NCBI GenBank assembly: GCA_964565805.1 | Contig: CAZMGH010000023.1 | Span: 1 to 40,007 of the forward strand | Direction: 5' to 3' | Source: Catenibacillus sp964565805 | GTDB lineage: Bacteria; Bacillota; Clostridia; Lachnospirales; Lachnospiraceae | DNA: 40,007 nucleotides | Part shown: in pieces, positions 30,435-38,243 of the stretch | Layout: each line of letters opens with the position of its first letter | Position numbering within the stretch: position 1 is the stretch's first letter | Program-made: the position numbers and the translations under genes | The notes under the pieces: model-generated | The model's database searches: none | What the model saw: only the letters and a program-made list of their open reading frames with translations | What the model was told of the DNA's origin: nothing

Positions 30435-31361
30435 ATGGCAATTACAGCAGCAATGGTAAAAGAACTCAGAGAAGCAACCGGTGCCGGAATGATGGATTGC
30501 AAGAAGGCTCTCACCGAAACTAACGGCGATATGGAAAAAGCTGTAGAATTTTTAAGAGAAAAAGGTCTTGCGGCTATGGCTAAAAAAGCTAACAGGATCG
30601 CGGCTGAAGGTATCGTTGCTATTAAAGCGTGCGATTGCGGCAAAGCAGCAGCAATTGTTGAGGTAAACTCCGAGACAGACTTCGTTGCTAAAAATGCGGA
30701 TTTCCAGGCTTATGTTGCAAAGGTTGCAGCACAGGCGCTTGATACAAAGGCAGAATCTCTTGAAGCTTTCATGGTAGAGCCATGGACTGAGGATACAAGT
30801 TTGACTGTAGAGCAGGCTCTTTCCCAGAAGATCGCCATCATCGGTGAAAAGCTCAGCATCCGCAGATTCCAGAAGGTTTCTATTGATAACGGTGTTGTGG
30901 CGACTTACATTCATGCAGGCGGAAAGATCGGTGTTGTTGTGGCTCTTGAAACAGAATCTGACAGCGAGGCTGTAAAAGAGTGCGGTAAGAACGTAGCTAT
31001 GCAGATTGCGGCTTTAAGTCCGAAGTACGTAGACAGAAGCGAAGTTCCTGCAGATTTTATTGAGCGTGAGAAAGAAATCTTAAAAGCAGCCGCTAAAAAT
31101 GAAAATCCGGACAAGCCGGACAACATCATCGAAAAGATGATCATCGGCCGTCTGAACAAAGAGCTGAAGGAAGTTTGCCTTGTAGATCAGGCTTACGTTA
31201 AAGATGGCGATCTTACTGTTCAGAAATATGTGGACAGCGTTGCCAAAGAAGTTGGCACATCCATTAAGATTAAATCCTTCGTACGTTTTGAAACTGGTGA
31301 AGGCATGGAAAAACGCGACGATGACTTTGCAGCTGAGGTTGCTAAGCAGGCCGGAATGTAA
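30435..31361 (+). CDS. tsf: elongation factor Ts
   Basis: EF-Ts exchanges GDP for GTP on EF-Tu. It has 308 residues. The N-terminal UBA-like domain ITAAMVKELREATGAGMMDCKKALTE and the core signature EVNSETDFVAKNADF are clear. The ribosome binding site is TGGAGGAATCAAATC. It is co-transcribed with rpsB, and a strong terminator lies 26 bp after the stop. Confidence 0.97.
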   Translation: MAITAAMVKELREATGAGMMDCKKALTETNGDMEKAVEFLREKGLAAMAKKANRIAAEGIVAIKACDCGKAAAIVEVNSETDFVAKNADFQAYVAKVAAQALDTKAESLEAFMVEPWTEDTSLTVEQALSQKIAIIGEKLSIRRFQKVSIDNGVVATYIHAGGKIGVVVALETESDSEAVKECGKNVAMQIAALSPKYVDRSEVPADFIEREKEILKAAAKNENPDKPDNIIEKMIIGRLNKELKEVCLVDQAYVKDGDLTVQKYVDSVAKEVGTSIKIKSFVRFETGEGMEKRDDDFAAEVAKQAGM

Positions 31362-31386
31362 TTTCATAGTCCAAAAGACGTTCATG

Positions 31387-31430
31387 GCCCCCGAAAATTC
31401 TGGAAAACTGGGATTTTCGGGGGCTTTTTT
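31387..31430 (+). terminator. terminator of rpsB-tsf
   Basis: GCCCCCGAAAAT (31387-31398) pairs with ATTTTCGGGGGC (31413-31424), followed by TTTTTT. Confidence 0.9.
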
Positions 31431-31462
31431 AATTGATAATTCCATTCTGGCCGCCGGTCCTG

Positions 31463-31645
31463 CTAAATAAACTGATTGGTGGCAGGATCGTAGATATAGT
31501 CAATGTCTGCCAGTTTTTGAGTCAAAGCTTTAGAGTCTATGTCCAGAGTTTTGCACATTTCATCCAGGTCCGGATAATAGTCTCTCAATTTCAAGTTTAC
31601 ATAACTTAATAATAGTACGGGATCTTTTGGTATATTTTCACTCAT
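31463..31645 (-). CDS. DUF4250 domain-containing small protein
   Basis: The 60-residue protein matches the DUF4250 family pattern: PKDPVLLLSYVNLKLRDYYPDLDEMCKTLDID, then a helix and YIYDPATNQFI. The family is common in Clostridia and has no known function. The start follows GAAAGGAGAATGATCCC on the minus strand. It converges on tsf and is divergent from cobU. There is no visible partner gene. Confidence 0.85.
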   Translation of the reverse strand: MSENIPKDPVLLLSYVNLKLRDYYPDLDEMCKTLDIDSKALTQKLADIDYIYDPATNQFI

Positions 31646-31745
31646 GGGATCATTCTCCTTTCAAAGTGTCTATCCATTTAAAAAATTTATAGCATTGTCT
31701 CAAAAAATCTGATATGGTTATGAGTAGAGTGGGATTGAGGATCAT

Positions 31746-31773
31746 GTAACCGTTCAGATGGCTGAAGGGTTAC
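31746..31773 (+). repeat. dispersed palindrome, copy 6
   Basis: GTAACCGTTCAG and CTGAAGGGTTAC flank ATGG; one position in the right arm breaks symmetry. The end of the repeat (TTAC) forms part of the likely -35 box of the cob operon. Confidence 0.8.
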
Positions 31774-31799
31774 AGTGGCATCCTCTGTTTGATTATAAT
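31770..31799 (+). promoter_or_regulatory. likely promoter of the cobUSCT operon
   Basis: TTACAG at 31770-31775 and TATAAT at 31794-31799 are 18 bp apart, 23 bp before the cobU start. There is no B12 box upstream, so this operon does not appear to be under a cobalamin riboswitch. Confidence 0.5.
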
Positions 31800-31821
31800 A
31801 CATGAAAGGTAAGGGAGCAAT

Positions 31822-32397
31822 ATGATTTTAGTAACAGGGGGATGCCGGAGCGGAAAAAGCGCCTTTGCTGAGGCCCTTGTCACTCGGGATAAGACAGGGC
31901 CGTGGCTGTATATAGCAACAGCCCTGATAACGGATCCTGAGATGGAAGCCCGTGTGAAGAAGCATCAGCAGCGCCGGGGTGATGGCTGGAAGACCTGGGA
32001 GGGTTTCCGGGATTTGGAAAATGTCCTGGCTGGCCGGGAGATTTCCGGTTTTAAGGGCATCCTGCTGGATAGTGTGACCACCATGACCACCAACTTATTG
32101 TTTGATTTTATCGGAGATGTGGATTGGGATCATTTTCAGTTTGAGCAGGTAGACTACAGCCGGGCCCAGGATTTTATTATGGATAACTTTAAGGCCTTGT
32201 GCCAGGCTGGGAAGGATCTGCCTCTGGTTATGGTGACGGATGAGATCGGCCTTGGGGTTGTGCCGGAAACCTGTCTGGGAAGGAATTTCAGGGATATTTT
32301 AGGTACTGTGAATCAATATCTGGCCTCGGTGTGTACATCTGTGTATATGGTGATCAGCGGGATTCCTGTGCAGATCAAGGGGGAGACGGGAAAATGA
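31822..32397 (+). CDS. cobU: adenosylcobinamide kinase / adenosylcobinamide-phosphate guanylyltransferase
   Basis: CobU phosphorylates adenosylcobinamide and adds GMP in nucleotide-loop assembly of cobalamin. The 191-residue protein has the P-loop GGCRSGKS (6-13), the TALITDPEMEARVKKHQQRRGDGWKTWE region with the GMP-accepting His, and VTDEIGLGVVPE. The ribosome binding site is GTAAGGGAGCAAT. The cobS start overlaps its stop (ATGA). The set cobU-cobS-cobC-cobT suffices for cobinamide salvage but not for making the corrin ring. Confidence 0.94.
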   Translation: MILVTGGCRSGKSAFAEALVTRDKTGPWLYIATALITDPEMEARVKKHQQRRGDGWKTWEGFRDLENVLAGREISGFKGILLDSVTTMTTNLLFDFIGDVDWDHFQFEQVDYSRAQDFIMDNFKALCQAGKDLPLVMVTDEIGLGVVPETCLGRNFRDILGTVNQYLASVCTSVYMVISGIPVQIKGETGK

Positions 32398-33146
32398 AGA
32401 CATTTATTTTAGCGTTGCAGCTGATGACCCGGCTGCCCATTAATAAAGAAATTGAGGTGACGGATGCCCGGCTGGTCCGGGGCGTTATGTACTGGCCTTT
32501 CGTGGGCGTAGTTACCGGTGTGATTGATTGTATTGTGTTTGTGCTCCTGTCCTTTTTGGTGCCTAAAAGCGTGGCAGCGGTTTTTGCGGTGCTGTGCCAG
32601 CTTTGTGTGACCGGCGGCTTTCATTTGGACGGGTTATGTGATACGGTGGATGCCATTTTTTCTGCCCGGACCCGGGAGCGGATGCTGGAGATTATGAAGG
32701 ACAGCCGGGTAGGGACCAATGGGGTGATTGGGGCGATTTTTGATATTGGATTAAAGATTCTTGTCTTATGTCAACTGGATTCTCCGGTCCCGGCCATTCT
32801 TCTGGCGCCTGTGGCAGGGAAATGTGTCCAGGGGGTTTTAATGTATAAGGCCAATTATCCGAGAAAATCCGGTTTGGGAGCTTCTTATATCGGCCGGATC
32901 AGCGCCCTGATCATGGTTGTTTGTCTGGTAATGGGTGTGTTTTTCATCGATCTTGTGCTGTTTTTGGAAGGAAGCCGCTGGCTTTTGCTCTGTCCGGTGG
33001 TTTTTACTGCTGCGGCGCTGGCATACCGGTTTTATATTGAGAGGAAGATCGGCGGGATGACGGGAGACACCATGGGCGCTGGAAATGAAGTGACCGAGGT
33101 AGTCTTTTTGCTCTGCCTTTTAGTGGGCCAGCGTTTCGGATTATAG
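32394..33146 (+). CDS. cobS: adenosylcobinamide-GDP ribazoletransferase (cobalamin synthase)
   Basis: CobS joins adenosylcobinamide-GDP with alpha-ribazole (phosphate) at the membrane. The 250-residue protein starts at 32394, overlapping cobU by 4 bp and following GGGGGAGACGGGAAA. It is polytopic, with about five to six hydrophobic segments, and has the acidic motif GGFHLDGLCDTVDAIFSARTRERMLEIMKDSRVGTNGV characteristic of the family. The C-terminus has GGMTGDTMGAGNEVTE. cobC follows after 14 bp. Confidence 0.94.
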   Translation: MKTFILALQLMTRLPINKEIEVTDARLVRGVMYWPFVGVVTGVIDCIVFVLLSFLVPKSVAAVFAVLCQLCVTGGFHLDGLCDTVDAIFSARTRERMLEIMKDSRVGTNGVIGAIFDIGLKILVLCQLDSPVPAILLAPVAGKCVQGVLMYKANYPRKSGLGASYIGRISALIMVVCLVMGVFFIDLVLFLEGSRWLLLCPVVFTAAALAYRFYIERKIGGMTGDTMGAGNEVTEVVFLLCLLVGQRFGL

Positions 33147-33160
33147 GAAGGAAAATCGGA

Positions 33161-33865
33161 ATGGATATTTATCTTGTACGCCACGGGGAGACTGATTTAA
33201 ACCGGGCCAAAGTTTATTACGGGGCAATGGATGTGCCGTTAAATGAAAAGGGTCAGGTTCAGGCCAGGATTGTTGGCCGGTGTCTTGAAGGGATTGCCTT
33301 TGACAAAGTTTACATAAGTTCAAAACTAAGAACTCGTCAGACCGCTTTGGGAATCCTTGCGCCGGAGATAGAAAACCGCGGTTCTCACTGGCGCCGGGCG
33401 GCTTCCGGAGGAGAAAAAGCGGCGCTTACCATGGAAGATGCGACTTGCGCGGATATGCGGCTCAAAGTCCTGGCCGGGCTGGATGAGATGAATTTCGGCT
33501 CCTGGGAGGGACTTGATTATCATCAGGTCCAGGCTCGCTATCCCAGAGCGTGGGATGCCTGGTGTAAAGACTGGCTGAATGCTGCGCCAGATGGGGGCGA
33601 GTGTTTTTGTGACTTTTTTAACCGGGTGGCCCGGGCCTTTGAAACGCTCCTTGATGAGGCAAAGGCCGGTGGCTGGAAGAATATACTGATCTGCGGCCAT
33701 AACGGACCGCTGAGGGTGATCCTGGCGGTAATGTGCGGCCTTGGGCCGGAGGGCACATGGCATTTTAATTTTGATCAGGACGGGTATTCTCTCATTGAGG
33801 AACAGTGGGAGCATTTTACGATACGGAAAATAAATTGTAAGGATAAGGCAGGTTTTATATTATGA
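33161..33865 (+). CDS. cobC: histidine phosphatase, likely alpha-ribazole phosphatase
   Basis: This 234-residue protein belongs to the histidine phosphatase (phosphoglycerate mutase-like) family. The catalytic motif YLVRHGETDLN (His8), the YISSKLRTRQTA segment, an acidic DEMNFGSWEG and the second His in CGHNGPLRVIL are present. Between cobS and cobT the role is removal of the 5'-phosphate of alpha-ribazole phosphate or adenosylcobalamin phosphate. It has an insert around residues 70-95 compared with short CobC proteins. It overlaps cobT by 4 bp (ATGA). Confidence 0.85.
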   Translation: MDIYLVRHGETDLNRAKVYYGAMDVPLNEKGQVQARIVGRCLEGIAFDKVYISSKLRTRQTALGILAPEIENRGSHWRRAASGGEKAALTMEDATCADMRLKVLAGLDEMNFGSWEGLDYHQVQARYPRAWDAWCKDWLNAAPDGGECFCDFFNRVARAFETLLDEAKAGGWKNILICGHNGPLRVILAVMCGLGPEGTWHFNFDQDGYSLIEEQWEHFTIRKINCKDKAGFIL

Positions 33866-34935
33866 AATATACGGAAAAAGATCTTATGTCCCTGATCCAT
33901 CAGATTCCCCCTTTAAATAAGGACATCATGGATCAGATTTATGCTCAGTGGGATAAAAAGGCAAAACCTTTAGGGAGCCTGGGAAGACTTGAAGATATGG
34001 TTGCTGTCCTTGGGGGGATCTTTCAGACAGTGACCCCGGATCCGGGCAAGAAGGCAGTGATCGTTATGGCGGCTGACAACGGCGTGGTGGAAGAAGGGGT
34101 GGCTCAGTCGGATTATCATGTAACAACTGCAGTAACCTGTAATATGACCCATGAAGACGCCACAGTATCCATTTTAGCTCGACTGAATGAGGCTAAGGTT
34201 TTTCCTGTAGACATAGGCATGTATGAGGATGCGGACTGTCCTGGGGTGATCCTAAGAAAAATCTGCCGTGGCACTGCAAATATGACCAAGGGTCCTGCTA
34301 TGACGCGGGAGCAGGCGGTGGAGGCTGTATGGACGGGGATCCGTATGGTCATGGATTTAAAAAATCAGGGCTATGGACTGTTTGCCACAGGGGAGATGGG
34401 TATAGGAAATACCACCACCAGCAGCGCTATGGCGTCTGTGCTTTTGGACTGTCCTGTGGAACAGGTGACGGGGCGGGGAGCCGGGCTGTCATCTCAGGGC
34501 CTTGTGCGAAAGATCAATGCCATTAAAAAAGCCATTGCTGTCAATGCCCCGGATCCGGAAGATATTTTAGATGTGGTGTCCAAGATAGGTGGACTGGATA
34601 TTGCCGGAATGATGGGATGCTGCATCGGAGCCGGAGCGATTCGGGTGCCGGTGGTGCTGGACGGATTTATTTCCTGTGTGGCAGCGCTGGCGGCGGCGCG
34701 TCTTGCCCCCGGATGCAGGCCTTATCTGTTTCCGTCCCACTGCTCCGCGGAGCCTGCGGGGAAATTGGTACTTGACGCTTTGGCCATGAAGGCTTATATT
34801 GATGCGGGGATGTGTCTGGGGGAGGGTACCGGCGCGGTGACGGCATTTCATTTGTTTGATACGGCCCTGGAGGCATATTATAAGATACCGGAATTTGAAC
34901 AGGCCCATATTGAGGCTTATGAACATCTCAAGTAG
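33862..34935 (+). CDS. cobT: nicotinate-nucleotide:dimethylbenzimidazole phosphoribosyltransferase
   Basis: CobT makes alpha-ribazole phosphate (or an analogue with another lower ligand) from nicotinate mononucleotide. It has 357 residues. Signature segments are KPLGSLGRLEDMV, MAADNGVVEEGVAQS, GEMGIGNTTTSSAM, TGRGAGLS, and near the end CLGEGTGAVTAFHLFD with the catalytic Glu. The start overlaps cobC. No dimethylbenzimidazole synthesis gene is seen, so the base is probably taken up or another base is used. Confidence 0.94.
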   Translation: MKYTEKDLMSLIHQIPPLNKDIMDQIYAQWDKKAKPLGSLGRLEDMVAVLGGIFQTVTPDPGKKAVIVMAADNGVVEEGVAQSDYHVTTAVTCNMTHEDATVSILARLNEAKVFPVDIGMYEDADCPGVILRKICRGTANMTKGPAMTREQAVEAVWTGIRMVMDLKNQGYGLFATGEMGIGNTTTSSAMASVLLDCPVEQVTGRGAGLSSQGLVRKINAIKKAIAVNAPDPEDILDVVSKIGGLDIAGMMGCCIGAGAIRVPVVLDGFISCVAALAAARLAPGCRPYLFPSHCSAEPAGKLVLDALAMKAYIDAGMCLGEGTGAVTAFHLFDTALEAYYKIPEFEQAHIEAYEHLK

Positions 34936-34946
34936 GAGGATATACC

Positions 34947-35642
34947 ATGATAAAAGCATGTATTTTTGATCTTGACGGGACTTTGGCAGATACTCTGGAG
35001 TCTATGGCCATTGCGGCTAATGAGGCTCTTGAGCAGGCAGGGCTTCGGGCCCTTCCTGTGGATCATTATAAATATTATGCCGGAGACGGCGCGAAGACCC
35101 TTGTGGAGCGGGCCATGAAGGATGCAGGGGATCCGGATCTGGTTCACTTTGATGCTGTGTACCGGAGCTATTCCCAGAAGTTTGAGAAAGACTGTACCTA
35201 TAAGGTAAAGGTATACGACGGTATTTTTCAAATGCTTGAGGGCCTGCGTTCCCGGGGGATAAAGACTGCCGTGCTTTCAAATAAGCCTCATGCCCGGGCG
35301 CTGGATGTGATCAGAAAGCTTTTTGGAACAGAAATTTTTGACCATGTGCAGGGGCAGCAGGATAATATTCCTAAAAAGCCGGATCCTGCCGGGGCTCTTA
35401 TGACGGCCCGGCTCCTTGGGGTTAAACCGGAGGAGTGTATGTATTTTGGAGACACAAATGTGGATATGAAGACGGGAAATGGGGCAGGAATGTATACCGT
35501 TGGCGTTTTGTGGGGCTTTCGCACCCGTCAGGAACTGGAAGAAAATCAGGCCCATCACATTTTATCAAGCCCATATCAGATCACAGACCTGGTGGATATG
35601 AAAAATCACGGGATGCGGCGGTGTCCTGGAGGAATTGAATAA
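34947..35642 (+). CDS. HAD-family phosphatase (phosphoglycolate phosphatase-like)
   Basis: This 231-residue HAD-IA phosphatase has FDLDGTLADTLESM (nucleophile Asp, motif I), AVLSNKPHARAL (motif II), KKPDPAGAL (motif III Lys) and MYFGDTNVDMKTGNGAGM (motif IV), with a helical cap between I and II. It resembles Gph and pyrophosphatase PpaX. It lies 11 bp after cobT with GTAGGAGGATATACC as ribosome binding site and is therefore probably in the same transcript. The substrate is not clear. Because CobC is present, a direct cobalamin role is not required. Confidence 0.85.
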   Translation: MIKACIFDLDGTLADTLESMAIAANEALEQAGLRALPVDHYKYYAGDGAKTLVERAMKDAGDPDLVHFDAVYRSYSQKFEKDCTYKVKVYDGIFQMLEGLRSRGIKTAVLSNKPHARALDVIRKLFGTEIFDHVQGQQDNIPKKPDPAGALMTARLLGVKPEECMYFGDTNVDMKTGNGAGMYTVGVLWGFRTRQELEENQAHHILSSPYQITDLVDMKNHGMRRCPGGIE

Positions 35643-35699
35643 ACTGCTGAAGGCTGTGGATAAAGCGGCCGGGAATGAAATTTAAGGAGTTGAAACGTT

Positions 35700-36347
35700 A
35701 TGAAAATAAACCCTGAATTGCTGACCCTTTACGGGGTAACGGACCGGAGTCATTTAGGGGATAAAAGCCTGTGCCAGGCAGTAGAGGAGGTCTTGAAAGG
35801 CGGCACCACACTGATCCAGCTTCGGGAGAAGGATATGGATCCGGAAGCGTTCCTCAAAGAGGCTGTGGATGTAAAGAAGATTACAGATGCATATCAAGTG
35901 CCTTTGATCATTAATGATAATATTCAGGTGTGTCTGGCCTGTAATGCTGCCGGGGTTCATGTGGGCCAGTCGGATATGGCAGCAGGGCAGGTGCGCCGTC
36001 TTTTAGGGGAAGATAAAATCATTGGCGTGACTGCTAAGACTGTGGAACAGGCGCTGGCAGCCCAGGCTGCCGGAGCGGATTATCTGGGCTGCGGCGCGGT
36101 TTTCGGCTCTTCTACTAAGCTGGATACAAAGAAAATGTCCCTGGAAACCTTAGATGAGATCTGCCGCAGCGTTTCTATCCCTGTAGTTGCCATTGGAGGC
36201 ATTTCCCTGGAAAATATTGGGCAACTGAAGGGCCATCTTATGGATGGGGCCGCGGTGGTTTCCGCGTTATTTTCTGCGGAGGATCCCTGTGCTGCCGCCA
36301 GGAAACTGAAGGCAGAAATTCGTCAGATTTGCGGATTTACCGCCTGA
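35700..36347 (+). CDS. thiE: thiamine-phosphate synthase
   Basis: ThiE condenses HMP-pyrophosphate with thiazole phosphate to give thiamine phosphate. The 215-residue TIM barrel shows LYGVTDRS, TLIQLREKD, LIINDNIQVCLACNAAGVHVGQSD, GVTAKTVEQALAAQAAGADYLGCGAVFGSSTK and VVAIGGISLENI. The ribosome binding site is AAGGAGTTGAAACGTT. It stands 57 bp after the HAD gene, and no other thiamine gene or THI-box riboswitch lies near it. It may be part of a salvage system with thiM/thiD located elsewhere. Confidence 0.92.
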   Translation: MKINPELLTLYGVTDRSHLGDKSLCQAVEEVLKGGTTLIQLREKDMDPEAFLKEAVDVKKITDAYQVPLIINDNIQVCLACNAAGVHVGQSDMAAGQVRRLLGEDKIIGVTAKTVEQALAAQAAGADYLGCGAVFGSSTKLDTKKMSLETLDEICRSVSIPVVAIGGISLENIGQLKGHLMDGAAVVSALFSAEDPCAAARKLKAEIRQICGFTA

Positions 36348-36363
36348 TCCGCGGAGGCGGATC
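36346..36363 (+). other. hairpin at the 3' end of thiE
   Basis: GATCCGC (36346-36352) and GCGGATC (36357-36363) pair around GGAG, overlapping the thiE stop codon. No T-run follows, so this is at best a weak terminator. Confidence 0.45.
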
Positions 36364-36377
36364 CAAGTGTGTCAGAT

Positions 36378-36551
36378 ATGATCCGGGGGATTGACTATAT
36401 TCATGGCCATGGAAATTCCTGCGTTTTTTATGAGGAACTTGCCAGCGGCGCTGTGGCCAGGACCATTGATCATGTATCCATCACCTATGATAATAAATGA
36501 GATTTCGCGGTGGAAGATGTAAGCTTTACGGTTAAAGAGGGAGTATATTTG
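36378..36551 (+). pseudogene. decayed N-terminal fragment of an ABC transporter ATPase
   Basis: The frame from the ATG at 36378 reads 40 codons ending HVSITYDNK, then TGA at 36498-36500, and continues in frame as DFAVEDVSFTVKEGVYL. The joined text is the typical N-terminus of an ABC (metal or ECF type) ATPase just before the Walker A motif. It then stops resembling the family: no GXXGXGKST follows. A single CGA-to-TGA change would explain the internal stop. The rest of the gene is missing, replaced by the sequence leading to the tandem repeat. There is no clear ribosome binding site. Confidence 0.55.
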
Positions 36552-36617
36552 TCTCATCGGCTAAAAAAGGTTTCCCTTGTATTTCCCATACATTTAGGAT
36601 ATGATAAGAGGAGGGTA

Positions 36618-36721
36618 CCCATAAGGGGATACCTTTATGCCGTGAAAGTCACGGCAAAAAAGTTGAAATCCCACAAGGAGATACCCTTATGCCGCAAAAA
36701 ACCACGGCAAAAAAGTTGAAA
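36618..36721 (+). repeat. tandem duplication of a 52-bp unit
   Basis: Two units, 36618-36668 and 36670-36721, share CCCAYAAGGRGATACC at the start, TTATGCCG in the middle and CACGGCAAAAAAGTTGAAA at the end. Each unit contains a ribosome binding site and ATG. In unit 1 the GCCGTGA-AAG-TCACGGC hairpin gives M-P-stop. In unit 2 differences open a 16-codon frame. Confidence 0.75.
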
Positions 36722-36739
36722 GGAATTTGGGGACGATGA
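36689..36739 (+). CDS. tiny ORF, possible leader peptide coupled to the glycosyltransferase
   Basis: The frame MPQKTTAKKLKGIWGR (16 residues, basic) starts 7 nt after AAGGAG and ends in a TGA that overlaps the ATG of the next gene (ATGA). The site and overlap suggest real translation and coupling. The peptide itself has no known relatives that I recognise and arises from the second unit of a tandem repeat, so it may simply be a by-product of that duplication. Confidence 0.4.
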   Translation: MPQKTTAKKLKGIWGR

Positions 36740-37758
36740 AAATCATTACGTTTGCTGTTCCGTGTTATAATTCGGAAGCTTATATGCGCAAGTGCATTGA
36801 TTCACTACTGGTGGCAGGGGATGATGCGGAGATCCTTATTGTGGATGATGGATCTGCCAAGGATGATACGTCGGCCATCGCGGATGAGTATGAGGAACGC
36901 TTTCCCGGAATCTGCCGGGCGATCCATCAGGAGAACGGAGGACATGGAGAGGCTGTAAATGCCGGCCTTCGCAACGCCACAGGGATGTATTATAAAGTGG
37001 TGGATTCTGATGACTGGCTGGATAAGGACAGCCTTTTAAAAGTGATCGGCAAGCTGAAAAGCTTCCGCAGGGAACGGCGCCGCGTGGATATGATGATCTG
37101 CAACTATGTGTATGAACATGTGGAGGACGGTACATCTCATACGGTAAGCTATACCCGTGTCCTTCCTCAGCATAGGGTTTTCGGCTGGAGTCAGGTGGGC
37201 CGTTTCCGGCCGGATCAAAATCTTCTGATGCATTCAGTGATCTACCGGACAAAGGTACTGCGCCGCAGCGGCCTTGTACTTCCAAAGCACACGTTTTATG
37301 TGGACAATCTTTTTGTGTATGTGCCGCTGCCCTATGTAAAGAGCATGTATTATATGGATGTGGACCTGTACCGGTATTATATCGGGCGGTCGGATCAGTC
37401 GGTAAATGAGCAGGTTATGATCGGCCGTATTGACCAGCAGATTTATGTAAACAATCTTATGATCAATGCCTACAGCCTTCCAAAGGATGTTAAGAACCGG
37501 CGTCTGGCCAAGTATATGATGAAGTATTTGGCTATGATCTGTCTGGTAACGTCTATCATGCTAATTATTTCCGGTACGGATGAGAACTGGGCCAAGCTTA
37601 AAAAGCTATGGCGTGATTTTAAGGCTAGAGACCCTAAGATGTACTGGCATATTCGTCTGGGCGTCCGGGGCATTGTAAGCAATCCGCCGGGAAGATGGGC
37701 AGAGCCGGTGATCGTTAAAGGCTACCATCTGGCCCAGAAGATTTTTAAGTTTAACTGA
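36736..37758 (+). CDS. family 2 glycosyltransferase
   Basis: This 340-residue GT-A glycosyltransferase begins FAVPCYNSEAYMRKCIDSLL and has the nucleotide-binding ILIVDDGSAKDDT, the NGGHGEAVNAGLRNATG segment and the metal-binding DXD-type motif VVDSDDWLD. The C-terminal 100 residues carry one hydrophobic stretch (MKYLAMICLVTSIMLII, around 255-275) that may bind the membrane. The ATG at 36736 is preferred over a TTG at 36727 because it overlaps the stop of the tiny ORF and follows GGAATTTGGGGACG. It is not in a polysaccharide cluster, so the acceptor is unknown. Confidence 0.88.
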   Translation: MKIITFAVPCYNSEAYMRKCIDSLLVAGDDAEILIVDDGSAKDDTSAIADEYEERFPGICRAIHQENGGHGEAVNAGLRNATGMYYKVVDSDDWLDKDSLLKVIGKLKSFRRERRRVDMMICNYVYEHVEDGTSHTVSYTRVLPQHRVFGWSQVGRFRPDQNLLMHSVIYRTKVLRRSGLVLPKHTFYVDNLFVYVPLPYVKSMYYMDVDLYRYYIGRSDQSVNEQVMIGRIDQQIYVNNLMINAYSLPKDVKNRRLAKYMMKYLAMICLVTSIMLIISGTDENWAKLKKLWRDFKARDPKMYWHIRLGVRGIVSNPPGRWAEPVIVKGYHLAQKIFKFN

Positions 37759-37773
37759 CGTCGGTTATTTATT

Positions 37774-37805
37774 GGGTACCCGTTCAGCTGGCTGAACGGG
37801 TACCC
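37774..37805 (+). repeat. dispersed palindrome, copy 7 (perfect)
   Basis: GGGTACCCGTTCAGC (37774-37788) and GCTGAACGGGTACCC (37791-37805) are perfect 15-bp arms around TG. This is the most symmetrical copy, with compensatory changes (ACCC for AACC) in both arms. It lies between the glycosyltransferase and the riboswitch promoter and may also terminate weakly. Confidence 0.85.
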
Positions 37806-37833
37806 TATCCGATCAGTTGTTATCAGTAGAATA

Positions 37834-37862
37834 TTGACAATTAAAAACAGTCATGCTATGAT
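37834..37862 (+). promoter_or_regulatory. promoter of the cobalamin riboswitch transcript
   Basis: A perfect TTGACA at 37834-37839 and TATGAT at 37857-37862 are 17 bp apart, 30 bp before the riboswitch. It is among the strongest-looking promoters in the window. Confidence 0.8.
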
Positions 37863-37890
37863 GGGGACATTAAAAGGCGTTTTGGCGCCA

Positions 37891-38075
37891 TGATTATAGT
37901 TATCCAGGTTTTCGCGAGAAATTAATAGGGAATCCGGTGCAAGTCCGGAGCGATCCCGTCACTGTGTACAGGGAGTCAGGATATTTTAGGACCATTGGCA
38001 TAAAGGCAGAAGAAACTGTCGGGCTGAGAAGGCGTATTCTGGTGATGATCTGAAGTCAGGAGACCTGCCTGGATA
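37891..38075 (+). ncRNA. cobalamin riboswitch (B12 element)
   Basis: The conserved core is visible: GGGAATCCGGTGCAAGTCCG (37938-37957), CCCGTCACTGT (37965-37975) and the B12 box GAAGTCAGGAGACCTGCC (38052-38069). This aptamer binds adenosyl- or other cobalamins and lowers expression of downstream genes. Here no recognisable cobalamin gene follows: an intrinsic terminator stands at 38242, and the next real gene is an rRNA methyltransferase. The cob genes lie upstream, outside its transcript. Confidence 0.92.
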
Positions 38076-38099
38076 GAAAGTAACCGGATTCTGCGGTGT

Positions 38100-38243
38100 A
38101 CGGAAGATGGTGATGAAGATGGCAGGAAAAGCAGGGCAGGCTTTTACAGGAGCATGTATTTCCCGGGAAAGGATGAATATTTATGTAAACCTGAAGCTTG
38201 GCCAGGGTTCATATCCGGCCGGTGTTTCATTACGGATCTTTAA
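38100..38243 (+). other. short region between riboswitch and terminator, uncertain coding
   Basis: Two overlapping frames are open: one from ATG 38107 that runs through the terminator to 38337, and one from ATG 38154 of 29 codons whose TAA (38241-38243) touches the terminator. The second has AGGAG only 2 nt before its ATG. Neither resembles a known B12-related protein. It may be a remnant of a lost gene or a tiny unknown gene controlled by the riboswitch. Confidence 0.3.

Noticed and set aside
31646..31821. Cobalamin riboswitch in front of cobU
   Set aside because: No B12 box or GGTGCAAGTCC-like segment is present; only a promoter and a dispersed palindrome are seen.
35643..35699. THI-box riboswitch in front of thiE
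   Set aside because: The gap is only 57 bp and lacks the conserved CUGAGA and thiamine pyrophosphate box sequences.
36618..36721. CRISPR-like repeat
   Set aside because: There are only two adjacent units with no spacers between them and no cas genes, so it is a tandem duplication.
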